A stretch of 64,000 nucleotides of DNA from assembly GCA_012934845.2 (NCBI GenBank), contig WNNJ02003451.1, positions 148,424 to 212,423 on the forward strand, given 5' to 3'. The notes beneath the pieces were generated by a model, which worked only from the letters and a program-made list of their open reading frames with translations, was not told the origin of the DNA and searched no databases. How positions within the stretch are numbered: position 1 is the first letter of the stretch; each line of letters opens with the position of its first letter. Both the position numbers and the translations under genes were made by a program. This stretch comes from Pomphorhynchus laevis. Its lineage: Eukaryota; Acanthocephala; Palaeacanthocephala; Echinorhynchida; Pomphorhynchidae. Shown here piece by piece: positions 34,640 through 46,644 of this stretch.

Positions 34640-35025
34640 AATTGCGAAAAATCGCTTGAAACTGGTCCAGGAGCCAAAGCTGGCTACGATCGATTTTTAA
34701 TCCATATGTGCTGCTAAATAACTGGACTTCGATCATCAGCTCCATCAGTCTAATGTATCACTCCAAGACGTTCCTAACCACCCAACAGTCATCGTTAGTG
34801 GGATTTAGTTATCACAAAAGCAGTCGAAACGTACCCTAACCACTTCATCCGAATGACGATGACTGCTGGGTGGTTAGGAACGTCTCGGAGTGATACATTA
34901 GACTGATGGAGCTGATGATTGAAGTCCAGTTATTTAGCAGCACATATGGATTAAAAATCAATCGTAGCCAGCTTTGGCTCCCGGACCACAGTTTCAAGCG
35001 ATTTTTCGCAATTATAATTTATAAA
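34640..35025. repeat. Large foldback palindrome
   Basis: Arms of about 160 bp (34,640-34,797 and 34,858-35,025) are complementary with few mismatches, from ATTATAATT...GCGAAAAATCGCTTGAAACT at the outer end to CCACCCAACAGTCATCG at the inner end. The spacer is about 60 bp and holds TATCACAAAAGCAGTCGAAAC, which recurs at 35,203-35,224. It looks like two copies of one small element inserted in opposite directions, or a foldback transposon. No coding capacity. Confidence 0.75.
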
Positions 35026-35339
35026 ATGACGCATTCCTTTTGGAATCCTGTGAGAAATCCAGTGCCCTCGTAATCAACGGATACGCATTTGTGCCTTATA
35101 TAAAGAATAACTAGAAGGTCCACACACGCAACAAGCCAGTAAAAACGCTTCTGCACCTGAGCTTTGTATAGCATCGTGAGGAATTGCTGGTGTCTTTATA
35201 GTTATCACAAAAGCGGTCGAAACTGCTTTATTCTATTTACGCAAGCATTCCTTATATATGCGGCTTTTCATCAGGATTAGGATTTTAATATATAAAATAC
35301 ATTAATATAGGATTAAATATAGGACATAGATGGATTTCT

Positions 35340-35517
35340 ATACTAGAATATTAAAGCTTGCCGTATAAATGAAGATGAAATGGCATCACACCTCATTAAG
35401 AATCCAACATATCATATTTCGCTTCCAGTGACCGATGAAAACATTATTAATACTGAGAGAGAAGTGTTGGATGTTAAGCACAGAAGTGTTGGATGCATTG
35501 AAATTGATAAAGAATAA
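35340..35517 (+). other. Short open stretch, possible transposon C-terminus
   Basis: A plus frame of about 55 residues reads KACRINEDEMASHLIKNP...EVLDVKHRSVGCIEIDKE before a stop. It has a normal amino-acid mix but no ATG context or recognisable family. It could be a leftover of a transposon polyprotein or an exon of an unrecognised gene. Confidence 0.25.
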
Positions 35518-35823
35518 CATTTAAGTAATATTTACTATTAAATAACATTTAATGACATTTAATATCATTTCTTTGTGCTTTTTTAATTTGTATACTTTAG
35601 CTGAAAAAGACACTAGCATGAATAAAGTGGTCTTTTGAAGAAGGCCACTTTTTATTCATGTTAAAAGCAAGAATAAAAAATTCGTGTTTCTGGTTTGACT
35701 TTAAATCCTATGCATGGATGTGCTGAGTAAACAACCGTCGTGGATATCTTACGAAATGCGGCATTTATAGAAAATTGTGTTGCTTGATAGACTGGACTTT
35801 GATTCACGACTTTACGTCACCAT

Positions 35824-36475
35824 GTCACTTATAATGACTTGCATACGTAGAGACTTTAAATATTGCAAGAATAATTCGGTTCTATTTCATGGTCTGATAA
35901 TAATATATAGAATGCGGTTTGGTGTTTATGCCTCCTTGTAGGGAAAACAGTGATTTATTTATGAGTACACCATTTGGTGTCCCAGGGCAGGTGTAACAAC
36001 AAATTATATTTTATATATATTTGTACACTTGAAAGTGTCCCTGTAAAACAGCATTTCTATTAAAAGGAATTTAGTGCCTGATGAATCTTTAAACCGCAAT
36101 ACGCACTGCCATGCACAGATCTTATGCTAAATTTCCTCTGGTGATTCAGATTAAGGGTAGTTCTGTTTTTTTCGAGCTTTAAACATTGTTTAAGCGTGTG
36201 TTAAAGTGCCTATAGATGATTATAGAACTCACGGTACTGATGAGCTCCGTTAGAGCGAAACGCGTATACCGTTGTTAAAGTTTGTCGTCACACATAGGAT
36301 GACTGGGCATACGTAGCGACTTTGAATATTGCGAGAATAATTCGGTTCTATTTCTTGATCTGATGAGGATATATAAAATGCTGCCTGGTGTTTATGACTC
36401 TTTATGAGGAAAACAGTGATTTATTTATGAGTATTAGGTGTCCCATGGAAGGTGTAACAACAAATTATATATACA
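35824..36475 (+). mobile_element. Tandem ~463-bp repeat with hammerhead ribozyme (retrozyme-like)
   Basis: A 187-bp block at 35,824-36,010 (GCATACGTAG, AATAATTCGGTTCTATTTC, AAAACAGTGATTTATTTATG, AGGTGTAACAACAAATTATA) recurs at 36,287-36,472 with substitutions and small gaps. The offset is 461-466 bp. The stretch between them, 36,011-36,286, ends with a complete hammerhead ribozyme. This is one whole monomer plus the start of a second, as in animal retrozymes: small non-coding tandem repeats, one type I hammerhead per unit, thought to spread through PLE machinery. No open frame is present. Confidence 0.75.
36231..36272 (+). ncRNA. Type I hammerhead ribozyme
   Basis: All core strands are intact. 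Stem I is ACGGTA (36,231-36,236) with TACCGT (36,267-36,272). CTGATGA is at 36,237-36,243. Stem II is GCTC (36,244-36,247) with GAGC (36,253-36,256), loop CGTTA. GAAA is at 36,257-36,260. Stem III is minimal, AC with GT around GC (36,260-36,265). The cleavage triplet is GTA, with the cut after A36266. Six base pairs in stem I, four in stem II and the tiny stem III match PLE and retrozyme hammerheads, which often act as dimers because stem III is so short. Self-cleavage of a tandem transcript would release a ~463-nt monomer. Confidence 0.88.
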
Positions 36476-36479
36476 TATA

Positions 36480-37430
36480 CATGCCATCTAAATCTAAGAC
36501 AGTATATTATTAATCGGCTTAGAAGAAAATTGTGATATGATCGATAAAGCTGTAGGATTCGACTGAATTTGCAATGAGCATAAAATCTTTTTTCAATATT
36601 TTCAGTAAATGACATTAAGTTAGTTACAATCTTTCCGTTTATGAACTCAATATTCATTAGGTAATTTCGTAAGTTAGATTAAAAGTATTTTAGAATGAAA
36701 TTAGAAAATGATAAATTATAAAGCAGCTTAGACATACTTACTTCTTTTAAGAAATCATATAGAATGAAAGTTGATTAGGTTTGCCTTTTTAAAAGAACTG
36801 CAAGTTCACACCCATTTTATAAATAGCTATTCACCCTGGGGAAATTAGTCAGATCTCCGTAATATTAGAGCTAAAATTTACAGACATTTATTCCACTTAT
36901 TATCAAAATTGCGAAATTATTATTAATCACAGATACACAACTCTACTGCAGCTTAATTGAGCAAATAAAGTATGAAAATACGCTTAAAGAAAACATAGCT
37001 TCTTTTATTAAGGAAATAATTACACTAAGCTATCATTGAAATATAACTTTTAATAAATAAAAAATTAAAAATATAACTTCTCGCTAATGTAGTGTTGTTG
37101 TACACCGCCCATTAGCGAATGTACGTAGATCAGCATAAAAAATTAACTAGCAATGATAATTGAACTAGCAATGATATAAAACTAAAAATAATTTCTTGAA
37201 TATTATTTTAATTTAACTTATGAAATAGAACTGAAATTTGCTGTCTTTTAAAGTAAAAATAAAAATGCAATCATAAGAATGGTTTGTCTTTATTTGACAG
37301 CAAACAAAAGTTGGATGCAAAAGTTTGTAGGCTGTAAACGAACACAAATAGGCGTTTGCACTTGCCTAATCTTGCCTAGTAATAACCGATGGATTCCATA
37401 CTCAATATTCATTAGGTAATTTCGTAAGTT
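36480..37430. other. AT-rich gap without a recognisable gene
   Basis: Only short frames occur (for example 36,657-36,421 minus). The word CAATATTCATTAGGTAATTTCGTAAG occurs twice in part (about 36,650 and 37,403), the second just before the minisatellite begins, so the array may have grown inside a small duplication. Confidence 0.45.
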
Positions 37431-37431
37431 A

Positions 37432-40400
37432 GTTAAATTATTTTTTTGTTATAATTTTAATAAATTAAAATTATTTTTTTGTTCTAATTTTAAATAAATT
37501 TAAATCAATTTCAATGCTGATGTTCTAATTTTAATCAATTAAAATTTATTTTAATGTTGATGTTATAATTTTAATCAATTTAATTTATTTTTAATGTTAT
37601 GTTATAATTTTAATAAATTAGAATTTATTTCAATGATGATGTTCTAATTTTAATCAATTAAAATTAATATTAATATTGATCATATAATTTTAATTAATTA
37701 AAATTAATTTCATTGTTAATGTCCCAATTTTTATGTTAAAGTTCTAATTTATCAAGTTCTAATTTATCAATGTTCTAATTTATCTAATTTATTGTTGATG
37801 TTCTAATTTTAATCAATTTAAATTCATTTCAATGTTGATGTAATAATTTTAAAAAATTTAATTTATTTTTAATGTTGATGTTATAATTTTAATAAAATAA
37901 AATTTATTTTAATGTTAATAATATAATTTTAATCAATTTAATTTATTTTTAATGTTAATCTTCTAATTTTAATCAATTAGAATTTAGTTCAATGCTGATG
38001 TTCTAATTTTAATCAATTAGAATTCATTTTAATGTTGTTGTTATAATTTTAATAAATTAAAATTTATTTTAATGTTGATGTTCTAATTTTAATCAATTAG
38101 AATTCATTTTAATGTTGTTGTTATAATTTTAATAAATTAAAAATTATTTCAATGCTGATGTTCTAATTTTAATCAAATAAAATTCATTTTAATGTTTATG
38201 TTATAATTTTAATAAATTTAAATTAATTTAAATGTTGATGTTCTAATTTAAATCAATTAAAATTTATTTTAATGTTGATGTTATAATTTTAATCAATTAG
38301 AATTCATTTTAATGTTGATGTTCTAATTTTAATAAATTAAAATTCATTTTAATGTTGATGTTCTAATTTTAATAAATTAAAATTTATTTTAATGTTATGT
38401 TCTAATTTTAATAAATTAAAATTCATTTTAATGTTGATGTTCTAATTTTAATAAATTAAAATTTATTTTAATGTTGATGTTCTAATTTTAATCAATTAAA
38501 ATTTATTTTAATGTTAATGTTATAATTTTAATCAATATAATTTGTTTTTTAATGTTAATCTTCTAATTTTAAAAAATTAAAATTTATTTTAATGTTGATG
38601 TTCTTATTTTAATCAATAAAATAAATTTTATTGTTGATTATCTAATTTTAATAAATTTAAATTAATTTCAATGTTGATGTTCTAATTTTAATCAATTAAA
38701 ATAAATTTAAATGTTGATGTTCTAATTTTAATCAATTAAAATTTATTTTAATGTTGATGTTATAATTTTAATCAATTTAATTTATTTTTAATGTTAATCT
38801 TCTAATTTTGAACAATTAGAATTCATTTTAATGTTGATGTTCTTAGTTTAATAAATTAAAATTCTTTTTAATTTTGATGTTCTAATTTTAATCAATAAAA
38901 TAAATTTCATTGTTGATTATCTAATTTAAATAAATTTACATTAATTTCAATGTTGATGTTTTAATTTTAATCAATTAAAATTTATTTTAATGTTGATGTA
39001 ATAATTTTAATCAATTTAATTTGTTTTTAATGTTAATCTTCAAATTTTATAAATTAAAATTTATTTCAATGATGATGTTCTAATTTTAATCAATTAAAAT
39101 TAATATTAATATTGATAATATAATTTTAATTAATTAAAATTAATTTCATTGTTAATGTCCTAATTTTAATGTTAAAGTTCTAATTTATCAAGTTCTAATT
39201 TATCAATGTTCTAATTTATCTAATTTATTGTTGATGTTCTAAATTTTAAATAATTTAATTTATTTTTAATGTTGATGTTATAATTTTAATCAATTTTATT
39301 TATTTTTAATGTTATGTTATAATTTTAATAAATTAAAATTTATTTTATTGTTGATGTACTTATTTTAATCAATTAAAATTAATAATAATTTTGATCATAT
39401 AATTTTAATTAATTAAAATTAATTTCATTGTTAATGTCCTAATTTTAATGTTAAATTTCTAATTTATCAAGTTCTAATTTATCAATGTTCTAATTTATCT
39501 AATTTATTGTTGATGTTCTAATTTTAATCAATTTAAATTCATTTTAATGTTAATGTTGTAATTTTAAAAAATTTAATTTATTTTTAATGTTGATGTTATA
39601 ATTTTTAAAAATTTAAATTAATTTCAATGTTGATGTTTTAATTTTAATCAATTAAAATTTATTTTAATGTTGATGTTATAATTTTAATCAATTTTTTTAA
39701 TGTCAATCTTCTAATTTTTATAAATTAAAATTTATTTTAATGCCGATGTTCTAATTTTAATCAATTAAAATTTATTTTAATGTTGATGTTCTAATTTAAA
39801 TCAATAAAATAAATTTCATTGTTGATTATCTAATTTTAATAAATTTAAATTAATTTCAATGTTGATGTTCTAATTTTAATCAATTAAAATTTATTTTAAT
39901 GTTAATGTTATAATTTTAATCAATTTAATTTATTTTTAATGATAATCTTCTAATGTTAATCAATTAGAATTCATTTAAATGTTGATGTTCTAATTTTAAA
40001 AAATTAAACTTTATTTTAATGTTGATGTTCTAATTTTAATCAATTAGAATTCATTTTAATGTTGATGTTATAATTTTAATCAATTAAAATTTATTTCAAT
40101 GCTGATGTTCTAATTTTAATCAATTAGAATTCATTTTAATGTTGATGTTATAATTTTAATAAATTAAAATTTATTTTAATGTTATGTTCTAATTTTAATA
40201 AATTAAAATTTATTTTAATGTTGATCATATAATTTTAATTAATTAAAATTAATTTCATTGTTAATGTCCCAATTTTTATGTTAAAGTTCTAATTTATCAA
40301 GTTCTAATTTATCAATGTTCTAATTTATCTAATTTATTGTTGATGTTCTAATTTTAATCAATTTAAATTCATTTTAATGTTAATGTTGTAATTTTAAAAA

Positions 40401-43186
40401 ATTTAATTTATTTTTAATGTTGATGTTATAATTTTTAAAAATTTAAATTAATTTCAATGTTGATGTTTTAATTTTAATCAATTAAAATTTATTTTAATGT
40501 TGATGTTATAATTTTAATCAATTTTTTTAATGTCAATCTTCTAATTTTTATAAATTAAAATTTATTTTAATGCCGATGTTCTAATTTTAATCAATTAAAA
40601 TTTATTTTAATGTTGATGTTCTAATTTAAATCAATAAAATAAATTTCATTGTTGATTATCTAATTTTAATAAATTTAAATTAATTTCAATGTTGATGTTC
40701 TAATTTTAATGAATTAGAATTTATTTTAATGTTGATGATATAATTTTAATCAATATAATTTATTTTTAATGTTAATCTTCTAATTTTAAAAAATTAAAAT
40801 TTATTTTAATGTTGATGTTCTAATTTTAATCAATTAGAATTCATTTTAATGTTGTTGTTATAATTTTAATAAATTTAAATTAATTTCAATGTTGATGTTC
40901 TAATTTTAATGAATTAGAATTTATTTTAATGTTGATGATATAATTTTAATCAATATAATTTATTTTTAATGTTAATCTTCTAATTTTAAAAAATTAAAAT
41001 TCATTTTAATGTTGATGTTCTAATTTTAATAAATTAAAATTTATTTTAATGTTGATGTTCTAATTTTAATCAATAAAATAAATTTCATTGTTGATTATCT
41101 AATTTTAATAAATTTAAATAAATTTCAATGTTGATGTTCTAATTTTAATCAATTAAAATTTATTTTAATGTTGATGTTGTAATTTTAATCAATATAATTT
41201 GTTTTTTAATGTTAATCTTCTAATTTTAAAAAATTAAAATTTATTTTAATGTTGATGTTCTAATTTTAATCAATAAAATAAATTTAATTGTTGATTATCT
41301 AATTTTAATAAATTTAAATTAATTTAAATGTTGATGTTCTAATTTAAATCAATTAAAATTTATTTTAATGTTGATGTTATAATTTTAATCAATTTAATTT
41401 ATTTTTAATGATAATCTTCTAATGTTAATCAATTAGAATTCATTTAAATGTTGATGTTCTAATTTTAAAAAATTAAACTTTATTTTAATGTTGATGTTCT
41501 AATTTTAATCAATAAAATAAATTTCATTGTTGATTATCCAATTTTAATAAATTTAAATTAATTTCAATGTTGATGTTGTAATTTTAATCAATTAAAATTT
41601 ATTTTAATGTTGATGTTGTAATTTTAATCAATATAATTTGTTTTTTAATGTTAATCTTCTAATTTTAAAAAATTAAAATTTGTTTTAATGTTGATGTTCT
41701 AATTTTAATCAATAAAATAAATTTCATTGTTGATTATCTAATTTTAATAAATTTAAATTAATTTCAATGTTGATGTTCTAATTTAAACCAATTAAAATTT
41801 CTTTTAATGTTGATGTTTTAATTTTAATCAATTTAATTTATTTTTAATGATAATCTTCTAATGTTAATCAATTAGAATTCATTTAAATGTTGATGTTCTA
41901 ATTTTAAAAAATTAAACTTTATTTTAATGTTGATGTTCTAATTTTAATCAATAAAATAAATTTCATTGTTGATTATCTAATTTTAATAAATTTAAATAAA
42001 TTTCAATGTTGATGTTCTAATTTTAATCAATTAAAATTTATTTTAATGTTGATGTTGTAATTTTAATCAATATAATTTGTTTTTTAATGTTAATCTTCTA
42101 ATTTTAAAAAATTAAAATTTATTTTAATGTTGATGTTCTAATTTTAATCCATAAAATAAATTTAATTGTTGATTATCTAATTTTAATAAATTTAAATTAA
42201 TTTAAATGTTGATGTTCTAATTTAAATCAATTAAAATTTATTTTAATGTTGATGTTATAATTTTAATCAATTTAATTTATTTTTAATGATAATCTTCTAA
42301 TGTTAATCAATTAGAATTCATTTAAATGTTGATGTTCTAATTTTAAAAAATTAAACTTTATTTTAATGTTGATGTTCTAATTTTAATCAATAAAATAAAT
42401 TTCATTGTTGATTATCCAATTTTAATAAATTTAAATTAATTTCAATGTTGATGTTGTAATTTTAATCTATAAAAAAAATTCCATTGTTGATTATCTAATT
42501 TGAATAAATTTGAATTAATTTCAATGTTGATGTTCTAATTTTAATAAATTAAAATTTTTTTTTGATGTTGATGTTATAATTTTAATCAATTTAATATATT
42601 TTTTATGTTAATCTTCTAATTTCAATAAATTAAAATTTAGTTCAATGATAATGTTCTAATTTTAATCAATTAAAATTAATTTCAATGTTGATGTTTTAAT
42701 TTTAATCAATTAAAATAAATTTCAATGCTGATGATCTAATTTTAATAAATTAAAATTTATTTTAATGTTAATGTTATAATTTTAATCAATTTAATTTATT
42801 TTTAATGATAATCTTCTAATGTTAATCAATTAGAATTCATTTAAATGTTGATGTTCTAATTTTAAAAAATTAAACTTTATTTTAATGTTGATGTTCTAAT
42901 TTTTATCAATTAGAATTCATTTTAATGTTGATGTTATAATTTTAATCAATTAAAATTTATTTCAATGCTGATGTTCTAATTTTAATCAATTAGAATTCAT
43001 TTTAAGTTTGATGTTATAATTTTAATAAATTAAAATTTATTTTAATGTTGATGTTATAATTTTAATCAATTAGAATTCATTTTAATGTTGATGTTCTAAT
43101 TTTAATAAATTAAAATTTATTTTAATGTTGATGTTCTAATTTTAATCAATAAAATAAATTTCATTGTTGATTATCTAATATTAATA
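37432..43186. repeat. 5.75-kb AT-rich minisatellite, ~40-bp unit with higher-order repeats
   Basis: The unit is close to TTTTAATGTTGATGTTCTAA followed by TTTTAATCAATTAAAATTTA. Each unit holds the palindrome AATTTTAAT/ATTAAAATT. Variants form larger blocks: a TCAAGTTCTAATTTATCAATG block occurs four times (about 37,745, 39,185, 39,465 and 40,295), the stretch at 39,541 recurs at 40,371 (830 bp apart), and units with TTAAACTTTATTTTAATG recur about every 440 bp between 41.4 and 42.9 kb. G is confined to the plus strand GTTGATGTT word, so the strands differ. No gene lies inside. Confidence 0.92.
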
Positions 43187-43629
43187 ATTGAGGACAAAGA
43201 ACAATTAGAAAGGAGGTCAGCGTGTTCGGTAAAGAATAAGGCTGTAAGAGCTGATGAACCAGGACGGTATACAATGGCGAGATCTAGAGTGATCAGGTTA
43301 GAATAACAAGTGAGCAATTCAAAAGAGCAAGGACTGAAAGGGGGATTGATTTTGCGAAGAGACGCGGGGTGACGCGCCGACCCGCGAATGCGATGATACC
43401 ACCATGATTAGAGAATTTAGAAGGGCATGAGCTGAGGGGGCGGGCGGATTCGACTAGGGAGCAACCGGCAGAGAGCAGATGGCGAATGGAAATGTCATCA
43501 AAATCTGAGTGCCAGGATTCGGTGAGGCAGAAGAGATCGATGGATTGCTTGGTGAATAGGTTGAGGGTAAGATCGGATTTATTGAGAATAGATCTAGTGT
43601 TGAGGAGACCGAGGCGGAAACCGTGTGTT
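43187..43629 (-). mobile_element. 443-bp LINE endonuclease segment, identical to 60,987-61,429
   Basis: The sequence equals the endonuclease part of the CR1/L2-type LINE at 58.5-62.4 kb, base for base by eye, without gaps. It starts abruptly after the minisatellite and ends abruptly at CCGTGTGTT, where the next LINE begins. Neither end of the source element is included. Confidence 0.85.
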
Positions 43630-44499
43630 TTGGGCTTTACTCTTTGTTTTACACTTATTGGAAAAGATGAATATACCTATCTTCACTGCAGTCGGTGTCA
43701 CAAATGGGGACACTGGGCATCCAGCTGCAGTGAGACACCTACATGTGGAGCGTGTGGTTCGTCCGACTGTGCGGCTCTACAGACTAATCTTTGTTGTGAG
43801 GCCCCCACATCATGCTCCAATTGTGGGGTGTGCCATACCGCCTGGAGCAAATGCGCTCAATTAAAACAATAATGTGGCAAATTCCACAAGTTCGTTGCCG
43901 TGCTTAGGCCTACAAATTTTTCGAGTGCTGCCTCTTAACGCACGGGGGATGCTAACATAATGCGTGCGATGGATGCAAGAGTGGAAGCGGTTTATGAGAA
44001 AATGGAAAACCTAATTTCAAAGGTTGTGTCTGCATTCTGCACAAATCCTTCGATTCCTTCTGCCACAATTCCGTCATCTAAAATAGGGGGCTTCGGCCCA
44101 TACTGTACCCCCGCTCAAGATCGGTAAAATGCTGAGTGACAAACAGCATAAGGGAAATGAAGACGCTGCCCAGGAGCAAGTATCGACCTTAGGTGGGGCT
44201 AGTGGCGGGAAGAGTAACCTTCCTGCACCTAGCTCTGTCTAGGTAGGCAATCCCCCATCTAACTAATCCATCACAATGCAGAGTACTCGTGAGCATTTTC
44301 ACTGAATGTCCTTCAGTATAATTCGGGAGGTGCTTCTGCCCTTAGATTTTTATCTGGCAGAGATGCAGATGTTATAGTCCTTCAGGAGACGCGGTATATC
44401 CGTCTTCCCAAGGACATTACTCGATTTATCCCAAAACATATATGTTCCCACTATACTCCGTACATAACCCCACCTCACTCCTCTTCATCTCAAGGACTC

Positions 44500-45471
44500 T
44501 TGACCTTAGTTAAGTGCTCCTTAAGGTCCTCCCTCCTATTAAACTACTCATGTCCAGCCATGTCTTGTTTAGTAGTTTCACTCAGTAAGAACGGTAAACG
44601 CCTCAGTCTAGCCAATGTCTACATCCGTCCAGGGGAAATTCACAAGAACCGTGACCTCCTGGATAGTATTATTGACAGCGGTTATGACATGATACTTGGG
44701 GATTTCAACGACAGAACTGGTCGTTGGATCAATGCAGCGCTTCGCAGAGCTAGGAACGGTTATCTTATTCACAAACACCCATCCCCTACCTTTCATTGCA
44801 CATCAACAAATTCTATCCTCGACATTTTACTGCTTTACTCGAGGTGGCTGTTAAAACCCTTCTGCACGGAGCAGTCGCGCCAGCAATTGTCCACCTATCA
44901 TGACCTAATTCGTTGGAGAATTGAGGAAGATATGTTGCTTCGCAGAAGGTTTCACTTTGATCCGATCAGAGTGGCCTTCTTTCAGGCGGCTATCCAACTC
45001 TTTCCCCGAATAGGAAATGAGAGTCTGACCGAATTTAATACCTACCTCTTTTCGCAAGCTACCGCGATTCTATCGACTACCTATAAAGGTCGTATATATA
45101 ATCCCACTCCGACGAAACTCAAGGTCCTAGCAAAATTACTGAACCTCCCTAATCTCTCTGCTTCCGCCAAACAGGCCATCTCGAATGAATACTGGAGCAC
45201 TAGATACAGGTTCCAGCTGAGTAGAGATAGGACGAGTATCGCTCGCCTTAATCCTTCTCATTCTTCCTTTTGGAATGTATTCATGAAGGAGAAGTTTGTA
45301 TGTTGGAAGGATAGAGCATTGGGTTGGATAGGTAAGATAGGCCTTGATAAAGTTTTGAAGGAGTCACTAGCCCATCACAATTATGGAGCCACTCAATCAC
45401 CTCAACCAATCCCGCCATGGGGTGACTACAGGAGTAGGGATTTATCGGTGAATGACATTCTCGACTCCTAG
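44500..45471 (+). CDS. APE-type endonuclease and connector of the Jockey/I-like LINE
   Basis: An open frame of 323 residues. SLANVYIRPGE and MILGDFNDRTGRW mark the exonuclease-endonuclease-phosphatase fold, and STNSILDILLL is its later strand. The rest (NEYWSTRYRFQLSRDRTS, SHSSFWNVF) is the nuclease-RT linker. The start of the nuclease, with the QET motif, lies in another frame just upstream. Confidence 0.72.
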   Translation: MTLVKCSLRSSLLLNYSCPAMSCLVVSLSKNGKRLSLANVYIRPGEIHKNRDLLDSIIDSGYDMILGDFNDRTGRWINAALRRARNGYLIHKHPSPTFHCTSTNSILDILLLYSRWLLKPFCTEQSRQQLSTYHDLIRWRIEEDMLLRRRFHFDPIRVAFFQAAIQLFPRIGNESLTEFNTYLFSQATAILSTTYKGRIYNPTPTKLKVLAKLLNLPNLSASAKQAISNEYWSTRYRFQLSRDRTSIARLNPSHSSFWNVFMKEKFVCWKDRALGWIGKIGLDKVLKESLAHHNYGATQSPQPIPPWGDYRSRDLSVNDILDS

Positions 45472-45689
45472 GGTTCACTTCCGGGCACCTCCAAATCCGT
45501 CGCTCCACTTTCTTCTCGTGTATGTCAGCTTCTGACTGCCGATCAGAGAAGTGAGGTGGCCGTCACAATGCTATTAGCCTCCCTTCCGATGTAGCAGACA
45601 TCAATATTAGTAAACGTGTTTTTATCCCTAAGGTAAAATCCTGCTCTTGTCCTAAAGACCTGCGTCTCATCTCAATACAAAATGCCCTC

Positions 45690-46408
45690 GTGTCGATTTA
45701 CGAGAAAGCGCTTGCGCGTAAAATCCGCGATCACTTGTTAAGGCGTAATTTGATCCGTCCTGGTTTTCATGGGTTCGTCAAAGGTCGCTCGGTCCATTCA
45801 GCAGTAGGTGAGGTGGAGCAGTTTTGTCGGGATAATAGCCATCGCCTAGTTGTGGCTATTTTCCTTGACTTTTCTGCTGCATTTGACCGCATCTCCATTC
45901 CTTTAGTGATCTCTTCTCTCAGGTCCCTCGGGTTGCCTGCGAGATTGTGAACAGGGTGGAGATCCTGCTGTACACCAAGCGGTTTTATAATGAAGACGAC
46001 CCTGATGCGCGTCAGTTCTGCCCTATTACGGGTGTGCCTCAAGGTTCACCTCTTTCTCCTATCTTATATCTTGCTGCCTCCATTAATCTATTCAAAATAT
46101 TTAAACGCGAACAACGTCTTGTGTTGTATGCTGATGACACCACATCCCTGGTCTCTGGACGCAGGTGCAAAGACGTAGTTTCTGACATCAGCCGCTTCTT
46201 TTTAAGATTAAAAGACCAGTTACCCGTATCCAATCTTATTTTAAACTCTGCCAAATCGCAGGCGGTTGTCTTTTATGGCACCACTGCAACAAAGAAAAAA
46301 CTTAAGAGATTAGCACTCTCTGCACTCTCCTCCATATTTGCCTCTGAACCACTCCCCACCTTCTCAAGTCGAGTAAAATACCTGGGGTTCACCGTTACGG
46401 TGAACTGA
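45690..46408 (+). CDS. Reverse transcriptase of the Jockey/I-like LINE (two overlapping frames)
   Basis: Frame one (45,690-45,950) has RT blocks 2 and 3, including FLDFSAAFDR with a catalytic Asp. Frame two (45,947-46,408) has VPQGSPLSP and YADDTT. They overlap by four bases, so one frame change separates the palm motifs. The thumb continues past 46,408 in short pieces (RGRPPEQRLRFLKLLVSRLPS near 46,560). Confidence 0.75.
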
Positions 46409-46644
46409 TCGGCGAAAGCTGACCTGGATAGACTTAAACGTATCCTAAAGAAAGCTAGGTGGGCCCTGAAACGGGCCCAGCATATGTCATTGAAAGGGAA
46501 AACCCAAGTGCGCCTTTGGGGTACCTGGGCTATCTCGGGACTAGTCTTCTTCTCAAGAGGGCGTCCCCCAGAGCAAAGGCTAAGGTTTCTTAAGCTCCTC
46601 GTCTCTCGTTTACCCAGCATAGTCCGCACCGATTGGATTCTTCG

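Larger units (their letters stand above)
43630..46640 (+). mobile_element. Jockey/I/R1-like LINE with CCHC knuckles, APE nuclease and RT
   Basis: From about 43,660 the frame gives zinc knuckles (CSRCHKWGHWASSC, CGACG, CSNCGVCHTAWSKC). Near 44,370 comes VIVLQETRY and, from 44,500, the APE-type nuclease (ANVYIRPGE, LGDFNDRTGRW, STNSILDILLL). The connector leads to the RT: LRLISIQNALVSIYEKALAR, GFHGFVKGRSVHSAVGEVEQ, FLDFSAAFDRISIP, TGVPQGSPLSPILY, LVLYADDTTSLVSG, and LNSAKSQAVVF (to about 46,270). Several stops and frame changes separate the parts, so the copy is inactive, but the blocks are well kept. The knuckles followed by APE and RT place it in the Jockey/I/R1 assemblage. Confidence 0.8.

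Noticed and set aside
37432-43186. CRISPR-like array
   Set aside because: The units are contiguous and vary everywhere; there are no unique spacers of constant length, and the window is eukaryotic.
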